A stretch of DNA of 64,000 nucleotides from Proteles cristata cristata (GCA_017311185.1 JAESUZ010005169.1:2234501-2298500), one strand, 5' to 3'. Shown: positions 45,951 to 57,779, counted from the stretch's first letter. Numbers and translations are program-made. The notes: generated from the sequence alone by a model not told the origin.

Positions 45951-46157
45951 TGGGGCGCCTGGGTGGCTTAGTCGGTTGAGCGTCCGACTTTCGCAAAGGT
46001 CATGATCTCGCGGTTCGTGGGTTCGAGCCCCGCATCGGGCTCTGTGCTGACTGCCAGCTCAGAGCCTGGAGCCTGTTTCAGTCTGTGACTCCCTCTCTCT
46101 CTGACCCTCCCCTATTCACGCTTTCTCCCTGTCTCTCTCCTAGAAATAAATTAAAAA
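45951..46157 (+). mobile_element. Young full-length SINEC_Fc
   Basis: The head is TGGGGCGCCTGGGTGGC, box A TGGCTTAGTCGG and box B GGTTCGAGCCCC. The body is CTGACTGCCAGCTCAGAGCC and the tail CTAGAAATAAATTAAAA. A perfect 17-bp TSD lies at 45934-45950 and 46158-46174. It differs from sibling copies by CTTTCGCAAAGG in place of CTTTCGCTTAGG. Confidence 0.97.
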
Positions 46158-46174
46158 AAAAAAATTCAGGGTAT

Positions 46175-46884
46175 GTTTTAGGGGAATAATATACCAATTT
46201 CTTGGTCTGTATATGTGTAGATTGTACTCAGTAGCCTCTAAAAACACTACATTGACCAAAATTGAAAGACCCTGCATTTAGATTAATGAGAAAGTTACAT
46301 GGAGCACATTAATAGTACTTAGTATATGTCAAATAATTAATCTTCACAGCTCTCTATAACAAAGGAAGCACTGAATTTTTAAATGAAGAGAGAGAGACAC
46401 ACACAAAAATACGTAAAATGATTTCCTACCTTCCATTTCATCAGGAGGCTTTCTAATGTCTTTTTTACCTATATTTTATAGATTATGAACTCCACAATTC
46501 CTTTTTGAAATAGTTGAGCTAATATTTCCAATGTCTAAGAGCAAGATCTTCTTTATGATTTTACATGTTTACTTTTTCTTTAAGGTTATGAGTAACGCTG
46601 AGCTTAACTTTTGTTGTTGCTATATACTGGAGAACCATTTGAGATTTAAGAATTCTGTCACCTTGTATCTCTATCTGCTGCAAATGAATCCAACAGGAAT
46701 TGGCAATGCTGAGTTAGTTCTAAGTGTCAGCTTTGTTTGTTATTTTCTTTTCATATCCAAGGCTCTTTTAAAACATGAATAAGGACAATGACTTTTCTTA
46801 TTAAAGAATATACATATTCTTTTTATAGTATATATGATATATACAATATGTTTTGTGTATATTCTCATACATATTGTAAAAATA
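46175..46884. other. Unassigned non-coding DNA
   Basis: Nothing recognised. An 83-codon frame at 46531-46782 is Phe/Leu-rich with no motif. Confidence 0.4.
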
Positions 46885-47222
46885 AAGGAAACTCATTTAA
46901 AATGGAGTTGGGCAGCCCTGAGCTTTTATATGCTACCACTAACCTTAAGAAGCATACCTCACATTCCCTAAAAGGAAAAAGCTTTCTTTACATACTCCAG
47001 CCAGAGGGGAGAAGTTCTCTTTGCCTAGTAACAGCCCAGCCAGTGAGAAGCTGCCACTGCCCTAAAATCAGCATCAACAGCCCCTCTCAGCTTCCTCTTT
47101 CCCCTATAAAAGCAAGCCCCTCTCTTCTGTTCTCTAGTTTGCTAGTGCCAAATTGTAATTCATCTGCGATTGTAGAAGTTCACTTTGCTGCTAAGATAGC
47201 TGGCTCTTTTTTTTAAGGTCAG
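46885..47222 (+). mobile_element. LTR-like segment with TATA box (ERV-derived, family unassigned)
   Basis: AAAATGGAGTTGGGCAGCCC at the left resembles the start of some ERVL-type LTRs. A GC-richer U3-like stretch follows, then CCCCTATAAAAGCAAGCC with TATAAA at 47105-47110. A short R/U5-like end with CACTTTGCTGC and GGCTCTTTTTTTTAAGG completes it. No internal viral sequence adjoins. The 142-codon frame 46788-47216 crosses it and is not a gene. Confidence 0.5.
47105..47110 (+). promoter_or_regulatory. TATA box of the LTR-like segment
   Basis: TATAAA sits in a GC-rich context about 115 bases before the right end of the LTR-like segment, the expected place for an LTR core promoter. Whether it is active cannot be judged from sequence. 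Confidence 0.4.
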
Positions 47223-47233
47223 CAATACTCATA

Positions 47234-47292
47234 TTATCTATCTGTCTATCTATCTATCTATCTATCTATCTATCATCTATCTATCTCTACAT
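47234..47292. repeat. (TATC)n microsatellite
   Basis: Ten or more TATC/TCTA units with one TCTG and one CATC interruption, adjacent to the right end of the LTR-like segment. Confidence 0.95.
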
Positions 47293-47649
47293 CATCTCTA
47301 CCTATGTCTCCTTTTGCAATATTCTGTAGTCCTGCAAATGTAAAATGACAGAGGAATTAGTAACAAAGCAGAATAATATAACAATGTTGCCTGTGCTGGC
47401 CTTGTTCGTCATTTGTAATAAACTGTATATTTTTCTAATCAATATTTTATTAACTTAGCAAGTCAGAAAGTCTTTTGTATGGATGAGCTGTCATGAAATA
47501 TGGTGAAACAATCGCCATTAATTTAGAGAGCTACTTATCTTTAGAGACTTGGCAAAAAATCTGATTATCTGATACCCATATAGTACAGTGGCAAAGCTTG
47601 TACAACAAGCAAAAAGGTCAGGAAACTATAGACTTCTGTTAAAGTTGCC
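47293..47649. other. Unassigned non-coding DNA
   Basis: Nothing recognised. Confidence 0.4.
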
Positions 47650-48440
47650 TCTCAATAGAGAAATTTTGAACTGTTTTATTCAGGTACGATTGACATACAA
47701 GAAGTATATTTGTTTAATGTAGACGACATGTTGTGTTTGGAGATAAATGTTTACCTGTGAAACCAAGATAACTATCAATACTATAAATGTTTCCATTACC
47801 GCTAAGAATTCTTGTTCTTTTGTGGTAAAAGTACCTAATATAAGTTTTACACTCTCAGCAATTTTTTAAGCATACAATACACTATTATTAATTATAGGCC
47901 TTATGTTATACAGATTTCCAAAACATTTATTTTACACAACTAAAACTTCACACCTTTGACCACCACCTTCTCATTGCCCCCTCACCCAAGCCCCTAAAAA
48001 ACACCTTTCTCTGCTTCTATATGCTTGACTATTTTAGATTCCACATAGATGTAACCATGCAGTATTTGTCTTGCTTATTTCAGTTAGCTTAATGTCCTCC
48101 AGGTCCATCCATGTTGGTATAGATGGCAGAACTTGTTATTAAAGCTGAATAACACTCCAGTGTATGGCTCAAATGCATTTTCCTTATCCATTCATCTATT
48201 GATGGACAGTTAGATTGCTTCCCTATCTTTACTGTTGTAAGTAGTGCTGAGATGATAATGGGAGTGTAAATATCTCTTTGAGATCCAGATTTTAATTCCT
48301 TTCGATATAGACCCAGAAGACGGGTTGCTGGTTCAAACAGTAATTCTCTAATTTTTTGAAGAAACTTTATATTGTTTTTTATAGTGGCTGCTCCATTTTA
48401 TATTCCCACCAGCATCCTCACCAACACGTGTTGTTCAGGG
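47650..48440 (-). mobile_element. Old L1 3' end, minus strand
   Basis: Antisense L1 landmarks run in order: CAGGTACGATTGACATACAA (3' UTR), CACCTTTGACCACCACCTTC, CCACATAGATGTAACCATGC, TCCAGGTCCATCCATGTTGG, TCCATTCATCTATTGATGGA, GTGGCTGCTCCATTTTATAT and TCCCACCAGCATCCTCACCA. It stops abruptly at ~48440, a 5' truncation. Confidence 0.88.
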
Positions 48441-48605
48441 AAATGCCTTAAAATATGTTATAAATATAGAGAAACACATCGACAAAAGGAAAACTGTCTT
48501 TTCTGTCAGTAAATGGATTTGACCTTTACAAATATCAAACATTTCAACATTTTTTATGGAGTTAGAGCTAGGGGCTGCAATCTTAAATGCCATGACGGTC
48601 TTGCA

Positions 48606-48829
48606 CAGGGACTGGCCAACTATGGCCTGCAGGCTCAATAGGGTTCAATGCCTGTTTTGGTAAATATAGTTTTATTGGAACACAGCTTTGCTTATTGATT
48701 TACATATTGTTTGTGGCTGCTTTTGCCATACAACTGCAGAATTGAGTAGTTAGGGCAGAGACTCTCTGACCTACCAGCTTAAAATACTTCACATGGCCAT
48801 TTTTACAGAAAAAGGAATTCTGACTCCTG
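48606..48829 (+). mobile_element. Charlie-type hAT MITE (MER58-like), complete
   Basis: It starts CAGGGACTGGCCAACTATGG and contains AGTTTTATTGGAACACAGC, TGTGGCTGCTTTTGCCATAC and TTGAGTAGTTAGGGCAGAG. It ends TTTTTACAGAAAAAGGAATT plus CTGACTCCTG. The ends keep the CAGGG..CCTG inverted termini. It is the best-preserved of four related copies. Confidence 0.82.
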
Positions 48830-49099
48830 GAGCTGCTGCCCCAGGAAGCTTGATAATTATCAACTGAAAGTTAGGAAATTACTATTTATGGTGTACTAGA
48901 GTAATGACGGTGTTAACTTTCATTCTTTTACGTTCTTTTCTAGCTTTCTGTATGTTCCAAATTTTTTAAAGTATTTATATATAAATCCTACACAGGAAAC
49001 ACATTTAAGTTTAATATTATCTTAAATATGCATTTTACATACAGATATATTTTCAAATGCATTTTAAAATATTCTATTTCTTTGCTCTGTCAGCAAATC
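48830..49099. other. Unassigned AT-rich spacer
   Basis: Nothing recognised. Confidence 0.4.
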
Positions 49100-50345
49100 T
49101 TCTCAAAGGGGTTAATTACTTCAATTCTTTAATTTCCAATCTCTCTGAACTCATTCCCATTAGCATTTCACCCACACAATGACTCTAAAATTGCTCTCAT
49201 CAAGGTCCTCAAAGACCCTATGTTGCCAAATTCAATATCCACCTCTCCCTTCATTTTACTTGACCTATTAGCAGTACTTGAAAGGATTGATCAGTCTTTT
49301 TCCACTAGAAAGGAGATCTGCAGCTGACTTCTATAATTCAATCTTCTCTTGGTTTCCCCAACATAATTGGCTACTCTTTGCCCACTCCCTCTTTCTCCCA
49401 ACCTCCTCTTAGTGGTGTTGCCGTAGGGCTCAGTCCTGATCACTTTCTCAGCCTACACTCACCCCCTTGTGCACTTTCCAGCTTTGGATTTAAGTCCCTT
49501 GCATATGGTGAAGAATCTACAATGTATATCCTAGGGTCATTCTGCAACACCCAAGCAAGTTGACTGCTCTACTTGGAAATCTAAAAGACATCTCAAGTTT
49601 GACCTTTGAGAAATTGAACTCTGACCACTGCTCTACTTTAAGTTGACTTAACCAGCATCCATTCCATCTCAATTCATGGAAATTCTGTTTCTAATGGTTC
49701 GAGCCCAAAACTTTGAAATTATTCTTGACTGCTCTCTTTTTCTCACAGCTCATTTTATCTAATCATGTTAGCTCTACCTTCAATTTATGTCCAGATCTAA
49801 AACTTCACACCTCTTACCACCAGCACAGTTAACAGTGGAGTCTGAGTCATCATCATTTCTTGTCTGGAAGGTAATTACAATGCCTATAAGGCTTCTGTGA
49901 GAAGTTCTCTGTTAACATTCCCTTACGATTACTTTGCTCCTGTTTCATTTCTATCAAATTGCCTCCTTAAAGTTCTACAACTAAATGGAGCATTCTTCAG
50001 CCTCAGGCCTTTTGTGTTTGCCATTCTCTGCCCACAACCCCAGCTATAAGCTTGGTAATGCTCTCCATTCTGTTAAGTATTTTTTTAATAGAAATTTCCC
50101 ACCCTGCCCATATAAAAGATCTTCTTTATCCTGTTCTACGTTTTTCTTTTATTCATTACATGTGTTATCTTCTATCCTAGTCTAAAATTTACGTTATGAT
50201 TATATTTATTTTTTATTATCTGTCTCTCCTTTAGATAAGAAGTTACTGGAAGACAGTGATCTTTGTTTTTTTTTTTTTTCTTGATGTATTCCTAACACCT
50301 AAAATAGCTATATATATATTGCCCAAATGTATGAGAAATTAACAC
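49100..50345 (+). mobile_element. Long L2 (CR1-clade LINE) relic
   Basis: Ancient LINE landmarks appear in order: ATTGCTCTCATCAAGGTCCT, ACTTGACCTATTAGCAGTAC, TAGGGCTCAGTCCTGATCAC (the reverse-transcriptase GVPQGS-like region), TTCTTGACTGCTCTCTTTTT, CAGCCTCAGGCCTTTTGTGT and TTGCCATTCTCTGCCC. Near the 3' end are GTCTCTCCTTTAGATAAG and TCCTAACACCTAAAATAG. All frames are broken. The 61-codon frame at 49378-49563 is a fragment of it. Confidence 0.75.
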
Positions 50346-52916
50346 ACATATATGTTCACAAAGAGATAAACATATTTACCTGATGTTCATAGAATTTAGA
50401 CTTTCATATTTTCAAATATTTCACTGTAAAGAAGTGATTTTCTTCCAATAAATGCCAGGTACATTTTGAAGTTTGGGATTCTATATATTTTTTTTGAAAT
50501 CTTACATTTTAGTAGCAGCTTATCAGTTTGGAAATGCATTCTGGATAGGTTTTCAAAAATATTCTAGACCTAATTTTCTGATAATACTGCACTCTGAAAA
50601 TCTTCAACTTTCTTGCCATGGGCAACTGCTGAGTCAACTAAGTATACTCCTAGGCCAATCAGATATACTCATCCCTGGAAGCAATACTTGAGTAGTGACA
50701 GCCGCCTAATCCATTAGAAAATTTACAAAGACACATTTAGTCAGCTTTTTGGATTCTGTTTTCAAATAATCAAATAAAGAAAAAAACTATTAATCCAAAG
50801 TCCATCCTAATGGGATTGCTATTGTTTTACAATCCATACATACTCCCTGAGAGATTTAAGGTCCACAACCTTAAATCTTTGTTACACCTATGTTTTACCT
50901 TTGTTTTATATTTTATTTTGTTGTTTATTTACTCCTTCCTATCTTTCAGAAGAGAAGTAGATCCCAGAAGAATACCTCTTCTCTTACAGGCATTTTCTCA
51001 TCAACTTTCCTGCTCTAATTTCCATTTACCTTCAAGCTTCGTATAAAGTTCCAGGAATATTGATGTGCCTTTTTGAATACTGATATACCCTTGGGACTTT
51101 GATCCCCAGGTGAAGCTCATTCTTGTTTTTCCCAGTTACTAGTGCTAATTTCAGTGGTTTCTTTTTACCATAATTTTATTTGTCTACCACTTAAAGTATG
51201 ACTAATAGTAGACTATATGATTAGAGGGATCCAGCTTGCAAAACTCAGAGACATTACTATTTAGCTTTATTTCCTTATTTTTATGAGATTTATCATAGAA
51301 ACAGTAATTAATTTTGAATACATTTAAAAACTCAATGTTTGTAGGGAACTTTTACAGCTTCTCCTGTTGAAGGCAACTTTGCAACTTACCTTAAAGATAA
51401 TTTTACTTAAGACATCTATCTATTCAAAAAGGCCTCTTTCATACATAGTATATAGGTTAGTGCAGAAAATTGCTATTGGCGAACTAAATTGAGGGCTGGT
51501 AAAGATAAACCAGTTGTGAACATATGCACATGCACATATTTGTATTTCTTACCTTATATAAAAAATCAATATAAAGTAGAGAAATATAAAATTACACCAG
51601 TTCTGTGGTTCTGACATTAGTATCAGAGAAAAATATCTTTCTATTTTAAACATGTTTGCCCTTTTCTTACAAGAACTTCATTACTGCTGACAATATGTTG
51701 CACATTTGGCCTTTCACAAATACTATGTATACGATACATGCAGTATTTCATCACTTAATTTCTTTCATATTCTGTTTTAGGAGACCAGATTGTTATGTAT
51801 ATTATGTTTGAAATAATTTCAAGCCATTATATATCCTCAAGAAGGGAAAACTAACTCAGTGATGTGTTGATACTGTGAAGGTTATTATTTTATTAATTTA
51901 TAGCTTTTTAAAACTATGCCAAAATACCCATTTGATTGATATAAAATGCTATATTTGTGCATATGTGTTTTTAGTAAATATGTCCAGATTTGTTCATTAT
52001 TTTCTCTATGAGAAGATTGGAAAATTCCAAGACCTTTAATTTTCTGCAAAATGAGTCAGCACGGTGGAAATTTCATAGTGCACAAAATGTAGCAGGAAAG
52101 TGATATGGTTCAGCTCCCCAGATGCCCAGTTAAGTCACCCTATGTTGCAAAGAATTTCATCAAGCTGAGGCTGTGGAGTGGTCTACCTGCTAGAAGTCTA
52201 GAGAAGTACTTGTGCTTCCTTGAGATCTCCCATCCTAAGTAACTCTGAAGGGCTTGCTTACATATGCACCAAAATAACCTAAGATGTGCCACAGAATTGA
52301 GTCAAAAGTTGTAGCCAGAAGAAAATCTACCACACATTTCACCAACCATTTATTGCAATAGTGAAAGCCAGTAAAACAACCCCAAATAAGATGAAATCAG
52401 CCACACAGCATGGGAGGCTAGTCCTGGCAAACATTAAGTAGTCAAGCTCTTGTTAAGTTCCTATTCTTTCTACTTCTTAATGAATATGTAGTACAGAACA
52501 ATGACTGTAATGCTCCTTCCTACTCTGGTGCTGAGTGTTGAATTAACTTCATTTTCTTTCATAGTAATAAAATGTCCCAGTTTCCCTATGTCCCAGTACG
52601 TAGGGATTTCCTTTTTTTTTAATTTTTTTAAGAGTGTGACTAATCCCTCATCAGTGATACATAAAACAGAAGAATATGGAGAGGATTTCCAATGAACATT
52701 ACTTATAAAAAAAAGTTTGTCTTTTGCCCATCTCTAACCAGTTATACATTCTGATGCCTGTAGTTTTGTAGGCAGCAAGAATCAGAGGTCCCCAGAAAAA
52801 GAAAGACAAAACATAGTTTTCATGACACAGGAGAAGTCATTTTAGGCCCCTAGCTATTTTCTCTTACCTATGCTCTATTTGCACAAACACACTTCTTGCT
52901 GAAATTCCTAGGAGGT
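50346..52916. other. Unassigned AT-rich DNA, SINE-free
   Basis: About 2.5 kb with no recognised transposon. Frames of 64-78 codons at 50473, 50810 and 52501 have no known domain. Confidence 0.45.
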
Positions 52917-53758
52917 GTCAGAACTACAAAGAAATGCAAAAACCTCAATAGTTAAAAGTTTTAAGGGAACAGAGAGAATGCAAAAACCAGCAGTCTCTAC
53001 GAGGCCAGGAAATAGCCTGACCAGCTCAGAGACAATAAATCAGTGGTTAAAATCTCCCACTGCCCGTTTCAAAAGTATGCCAGACCCTGCATTTCCTACC
53101 TGAGATAGGAGCCCAAGACCCCATCCAGTTTATACTGGCTCTGGGAGCCTGTGCAAAGCCACTTACCCTGCTCAATTACCTCGGCTTTATTATAATGTTA
53201 AAGTCTCTGCCCCTGGGAGGAACACAAGCTTTATTAACATAACGTAGGATATATGTTTCTAAGTTCACCTGAGAAACCTTAAGGTCACCTTTACACATGA
53301 TGATAAAGCTCCCCTTTTGGAATATCCATCAGAAACCCTAAATAAAAAGAACGCACCCACCTTTGCTTGAGGAAAGGCTATAGAAGTTATTCCCTGTGGG
53401 GTGCCTGGGTGGCTTAGTTGGTTAAGGGGTTGGACTCTTGGTTTAGGCTCAGGTTATGATCTCAAGGCTTTGTGAATTCAAGCCCTGCATCAGGCTCGGT
53501 GTTGATAGCATGGAGCCTGCTTGGGATTCTCTTTCTCTCTCTCGCTCGCTCTCTCTGCCACTCCCCTGCTCATGATGTCTCTGTCTCTCTCAAAGATAAA
53601 TAAATAAACCTAAAAAAAATAAAATAAAAGTGGTCATTCTCTGTGATCTTCTGTGTTACAAATAAAGTTTCTTTGGTGTGACAACTCTGCCTGGTATAGT
53701 TTCTATCTGTAACTAACTCCTGTTAGTTCGGTTATAAGATCAATTGTAATGGCTGGTC
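52917..53758 (+). mobile_element. Candidate ERV LTR with nested SINE
   Basis: The region starts TGTCAGAACTACAAAG and is less AT-rich than its flanks. It carries the TATA-like TAAATAAAAAG near 53339, and after the SINE a polyadenylation-type AATAAA (53661-53666) followed by a GT-rich stretch and CAACTCTGCCTGGTATAGTT. This U3-R-U5-like order suggests an ERV1-type LTR. No primer-binding site or gag/pol homology was seen, and boundaries are guesses. Confidence 0.4.
53399..53635 (+). mobile_element. Carnivore tRNA-Lys SINE
   Basis: The head GGGTGCCTGGGTGGCTTAG is present, with an odd insertion in the box A-B spacer (AAGGGGTTGGACTCTTGG). The body has GATAGCATGGAGCCTGC, and a (TC/GC)n run and AAATAAATAAACC tail follow. 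A 10-bp TSD with one mismatch (ATTCCCTGTG / ATTCTCTGTG) lies at 53389-53398 and 53636-53645. Confidence 0.93.
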
Positions 53759-54069
53759 GACTAGTAACCATCTTGAACCCTAAAGACAAAGAAGGAGTGA
53801 AGGGCGGAGAGCTGAAATGACCTTAGGTCCTTAGGACTTTGTGAATGCAATTTCCATAGCAGTCTCCAGAATTTTATATGAGAAACAAGTGCCTCTCTTG
53901 TTTAATCATTTTTATTTGGACTCTCTCCAATAGCAGACCTAATTCTATCACACTTTCTATTTTCAAATTTACTGTAATATTATTTATGGGAGAATTACCT
54001 TGTTTATTTTTTAACTTCATAGGTGTTTCATCAGTGAAGTGTCTATATCATCAATCTTCTATCCAGATG

Positions 54070-54290
54070 TAATGGTTAAGAGTATAGGCTCCGGAGCTTG
54101 ACTAACTTTGATTCACCATTTACTAAATGTGTATTTAACCTCCCCACCCTCAGCTAGTTTAATCACAAATAGTTATGATGATAGTACCTACCACATAATG
54201 TCATGAAAAATAATTTGATACTGAATGTAAAGGCTTATCTCAGTTGGGAATACATAATAAGTGTCCCGAATTTATGCTACAGACACATAT
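54070..54290 (+). mobile_element. MIR element, near full length
   Basis: GTAATGGTTAAGAGTATAGG (head), CTCCGGAGCTTGACTAACTT, CACCATTTACTAAATGTG, GATGATAGTACCTACCACAT and GGGAATACATAATAAGTG occur in MIR order. Confidence 0.85.
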
Positions 54291-55611
54291 GTATACGTAA
54301 AATTAAAGTTATTTATTATTTTGGATTACGAGCTATAGGACAAGTACAGGACCATTAATGTAGGCTGGAGTTTAATACTTGATAATGATGGTGATAATCT
54401 TATACATACACATAATTGTACACACATACACAATAAATTTTAAATTCTAAGATATCTATCATAAAAGTTAATGTTGTCTTTTCCGTGAGGAAAATTTTAC
54501 AATGCCTGTAATATAGCAATGGATGTCTATACATAACCCAAATTGAGCTGATTTTAGTAATATAATTTCAAAAGCAAACCTTTCTATTGAGAAAGAAATA
54601 TTTTTATGTGTTAGATGAGCTAGATTGAGAATTCGAGATATACCTAAGAATATTTTGTGGGACTATTTTTAACATCACATTTTACTATGTTAATAAATAT
54701 TTATATACAGTTAATAAATCACAAAGTTTTTTAAGTGATACATAAAAATATTTTCATAGTCAGCTTTTATTTTTGGACACTTCTTAACCAACAAGTATCA
54801 CACAGTAACAATGGCTTAAGAACCATTGTTTGAAAAGTTGAAAGAAAAAGCATCCTCACCCACAACACAGGTTTTTGGTTTTTTTTTTTTTTTCTGTTTT
54901 AAGAATACTATTTGGACATTTTTGGAGGCGTTTGAGTCTGTCCTGATTCAGTAAAAGGCAGATTAACTTAAACTAAAAAATATTAAAGATTTATATAATT
55001 TCTTATTCTCTCTGAAACACCAAATTATATATTAAAGAATAGAAGTCTGCCTTTGTATTCTAGGGAAAAACTAATTGCCTATGTGACATGTGTTCATTTT
55101 CAGCAAATACTATATGGAACACAATTTTCTGCCTGACACAATTCCTTTAATTTTTACCAAGAAAAATGTGTTCAGCTAAAGAGAACAATCAAATCATTTT
55201 CTATTTCAAATTGATATCATATTCTCTTTGTCTATTTTCAGCACTTTGTACATCATATAATGATTTTCTACTTGTTTAAATATGGTTTCTTATCACAAAC
55301 TGATTAGCCAATGTAAAATATATGAGGCTAAAATGGTTTCTAAATGTTCTCAGGACCTAAATCTTTTAAGTATTTCCAGTTTACAAGAATATTTTCCTAT
55401 CTTCACAAAACTTATATGGATAATAAAAAGCCAAAATGAACAAACTCTTTTATGCTATTGTTATTGCATTACATGCGAACCGATTTTTGAAAATGGAGGA
55501 AAACACATTAGTTAAATTCAAATTTTAAAAAGTTCTGTGAAAGACTGTCTTGCTCTTATTGATTAAGTAATTCAGAATTGTATTGAAGATGGGCAGTAAA
55601 GGCAATAATAA
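54291..55611. other. Unassigned AT-rich DNA
   Basis: It contains a T-rich run near 54872-54893. A 77-codon frame at 55282-55515 has no known domain. Nothing else was recognised. Confidence 0.45.
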
Positions 55612-55862
55612 TAATAGAAAGTATTCATAGTGGATTTTAATGTGCCAGACACTGTTCTACACACTTTTCCTTTACTCATTCATTTAATCAGTGCAATCAT
55701 CCAAAGAAGTGGACACTGTTGTTTGTGGTCCATTTTATAGATGAGAAAGGTGTCAAGGAGAATGGCAACTGGCCCAAGGTCTAACATTAGAGAAGAAATG
55801 GAGCAAGGTGTCAAACTCAGGCTATAAACCAAAATTTATGATTTCACCAATATACTTTATTG
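55612..55862 (-). mobile_element. MIR element, minus strand
   Basis: The antisense order is GTGCCAGACACTGTTCTACA, ACTCATTCATTTAATCAGTG, TCCATTTTATAGATGAGAAA, GGCAACTGGCCCAAGGTCTA and GGAGCAAGGTGTCAAACTCA. Confidence 0.87.
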
Positions 55863-56121
55863 TCTCTTAAATATTGCATTTTTTTTCTAATTTTTAAAGT
55901 ATTTTTTCATGTTTTTTTAAAGAAATGAAGATTAGAGGTCATACATAAAAGTTTTAAAAAACCACTTGGTGCAAGGCTATTAAATGCTAGAACAGGAAGT
56001 TAATACCATGATTCAATGTCAGAGGACAGACTTTTGCTGCTAGCAGCAATGCTATTTAAATACTCTGAAGAAACAAGTGACAAAGCACAGCTGGACATTC
56101 TGAGTCAAAGATACAAATATA

Positions 56122-56289
56122 TGGGGAAACTGGGTGGCTCAGCTGGTTAAGCCTCCAACTTTGGCTCAGGTCATGATCTTACGGTTCGTGAGTTCAAGCC
56201 TCACGTTGGGCTCTGTGCTTCCTAGCTCTGAGCCTGGAACCTGTCTTTGAATTCTGTACCTCCCTCTTTCTCTCACCATCTCCTGCTCA

Positions 56290-56325
<36 letters not shown>

Positions 56326-56351
56326 AATAAAGAAAACATTTAAAAAAAACC
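56122..56351 (+). mobile_element. Carnivore tRNA-Lys SINE
   Basis: The head is GGGGAAACTGGGTGGCTCAG, box B is AGTTCAAGCCT, and GGGCTCTGTGCTTCCTAGC, a long (TC)n and a CAAAAATAAAGAAAAC tail follow. An 8-bp TSD (CAAATATA) lies at 56114-56121 and 56352-56359. Confidence 0.93.
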
Positions 56352-56359
56352 CAAATATA

Positions 56360-56620
56360 ATCTTATAAACATTGTAGCTGACTGAGCTCACCCTAGAGTA
56401 ATAAAAATCACATGAGCCCAAAAGAGGAGGGCATTAGAAATGAGAATGGTCAGTTAATACTAAAACTAAAACAACCAGTGTATCGTTGCTGATCTTGTTA
56501 AGCAAAAAAGCTTCTTTGCCAGTACTTCCTGTTTTAATAATGGCTGTGTAGACAAGAAACAACACCTTACCGCTAAACAGATTCAAGGAGGTGGGGGTAC
56601 ATCTCAGCACATGCACGCCA
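56360..56620. other. Unassigned non-coding DNA
   Basis: Nothing recognised. Minus-strand frames starting in the adjacent CA tract are compositional. Confidence 0.4.
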
Positions 56621-56633
56621 GTGCGCACACGCA

Positions 56634-56669
<36 letters not shown>

Positions 56670-56680
56670 CACGCACGCAC
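56621..56680. repeat. Alternating GTGCGC/(CA)n/(CGCA)n tract
   Basis: Sixty bases of near-perfect alternation: GTGCGCACACGCATGCAC, then (AC)n, then ATACACGCACGCACGCAC. Frames through it encode Cys/Val repeats, which are artefacts. Confidence 0.93.
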
Positions 56681-56689
56681 AGCTTAAGT

Positions 56690-57029
56690 AGATCTCTGGA
56701 AGGCCTACATCGTAAATAAATTGGTAGACTAAAAACTTTGTTTCTGTTGGTAAAGGCAAAGCTACAAGATAATTTGCCTGTTTTGACCTAGGATCTGGCA
56801 GGAAATAAAACCTCTCCCATAAAAATTCAGTCACAGTCCACTCTCAGGAGTTAGAAATTTGACTTCACAATTTCCACATGGGCCACTGGGGAAAAAAATG
56901 CCAGTTAATAAGTTCACTTAAAACTTTCCCCAGTTGATAGTAACCTAGAAGGCCTGGTTGAATTTAGCCCAAATACTCTTCTGAGGTACAGACCCTGGAC
57001 CAACCTTCACAGAAGGTAGACTCACAGAC
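56690..57029. other. Unassigned non-coding DNA
   Basis: Nothing recognised. Confidence 0.4.
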
Positions 57030-57360
57030 TAAATTTTGAGGAACTTGAGCTCACTCTTTAAAATTACCAGACACATGAAGACCCAAGCCACAGTGAGTGA
57101 GAACCATCAAGAACACGAAGAAAAGAAATTGAACACCAACAGCCTAGGGGAAATGACACTAGAAATAATTGATGAAGAATATACAATGAATATGTTCAAG
57201 GATAGAACTGAGGACAGTAGAAAGGCACATAGCATTATCAAAAGAGAAAAGGCAGGTATGAAAACAAATCTACAAGAGAAAAATATAATCCCTTAATTAA
57301 AAACAAAATCAAACCTCAATAGATGTGCTAAATTAAACTAGGAGAGAGAATAAAGTGACA
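57030..57360 (+). mobile_element. Possible old L1 ORF1-side relic
   Basis: ACCAGACACATGAAGACCCA, GAAATGACACTAGAAATAAT and GAATATGTTCAAGGATAGAA resemble in order a segment I associate with the ORF1 side of old L1s. An 86-codon frame (57036-57296) rich in Glu/Lys/Asn crosses it and may be a remnant of ORF1-like coding sequence. Confidence 0.4.
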
Positions 57361-57758
57361 GACGTATATGCAGCGAATAAATAATAAAGGTTTGATGACA
57401 TGACTTTGTGCAGGTCCTTCTTGTCCTTAGACAAAATATCATATGCTAATGGATGACCTGGGAGCGCAGGCCCAGTGAAGAATAAGTGAATGGAAAAGGG
57501 AAGCTAGTCAGAGAAGCAGAGAAAACAAATATAACCAAGTGTGCTGAGCATGTTGCCGAAGTCACGACTTCACCATGAACTGAAAGATGGGTCTTACGTA
57601 AACAAGTAGGACAGAGGGGAGCACTGATCTGGACCACTGGATTTCTTGAAGTATTTATCAAGGTTTACGACCTAGCAGGTGAACTTCACACACTTTCAAG
57701 TCACACAGGTGTGAACATCAAGCAGATCGTAGAGTGTCTCATGTCTTAGAAGCTACTG
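57361..57758. other. Unassigned non-coding DNA
   Basis: Nothing recognised. A 71-codon minus-strand frame here has no known family. Confidence 0.4.
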
Positions 57759-57779
57759 AAAGCTCTGAGGTAAAGGCAG

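Noticed and set aside
46788..47216. 142-codon frame, the longest in the window
   Set aside because: It starts in AT-rich DNA and runs into the LTR-like segment. No domain, no splice context and no compositional coding signal.
57036..57296. 86-codon Glu/Lys-rich frame
   Set aside because: The flanking and internal sequence resembles an old L1 ORF1-side relic, so it is not a host gene.
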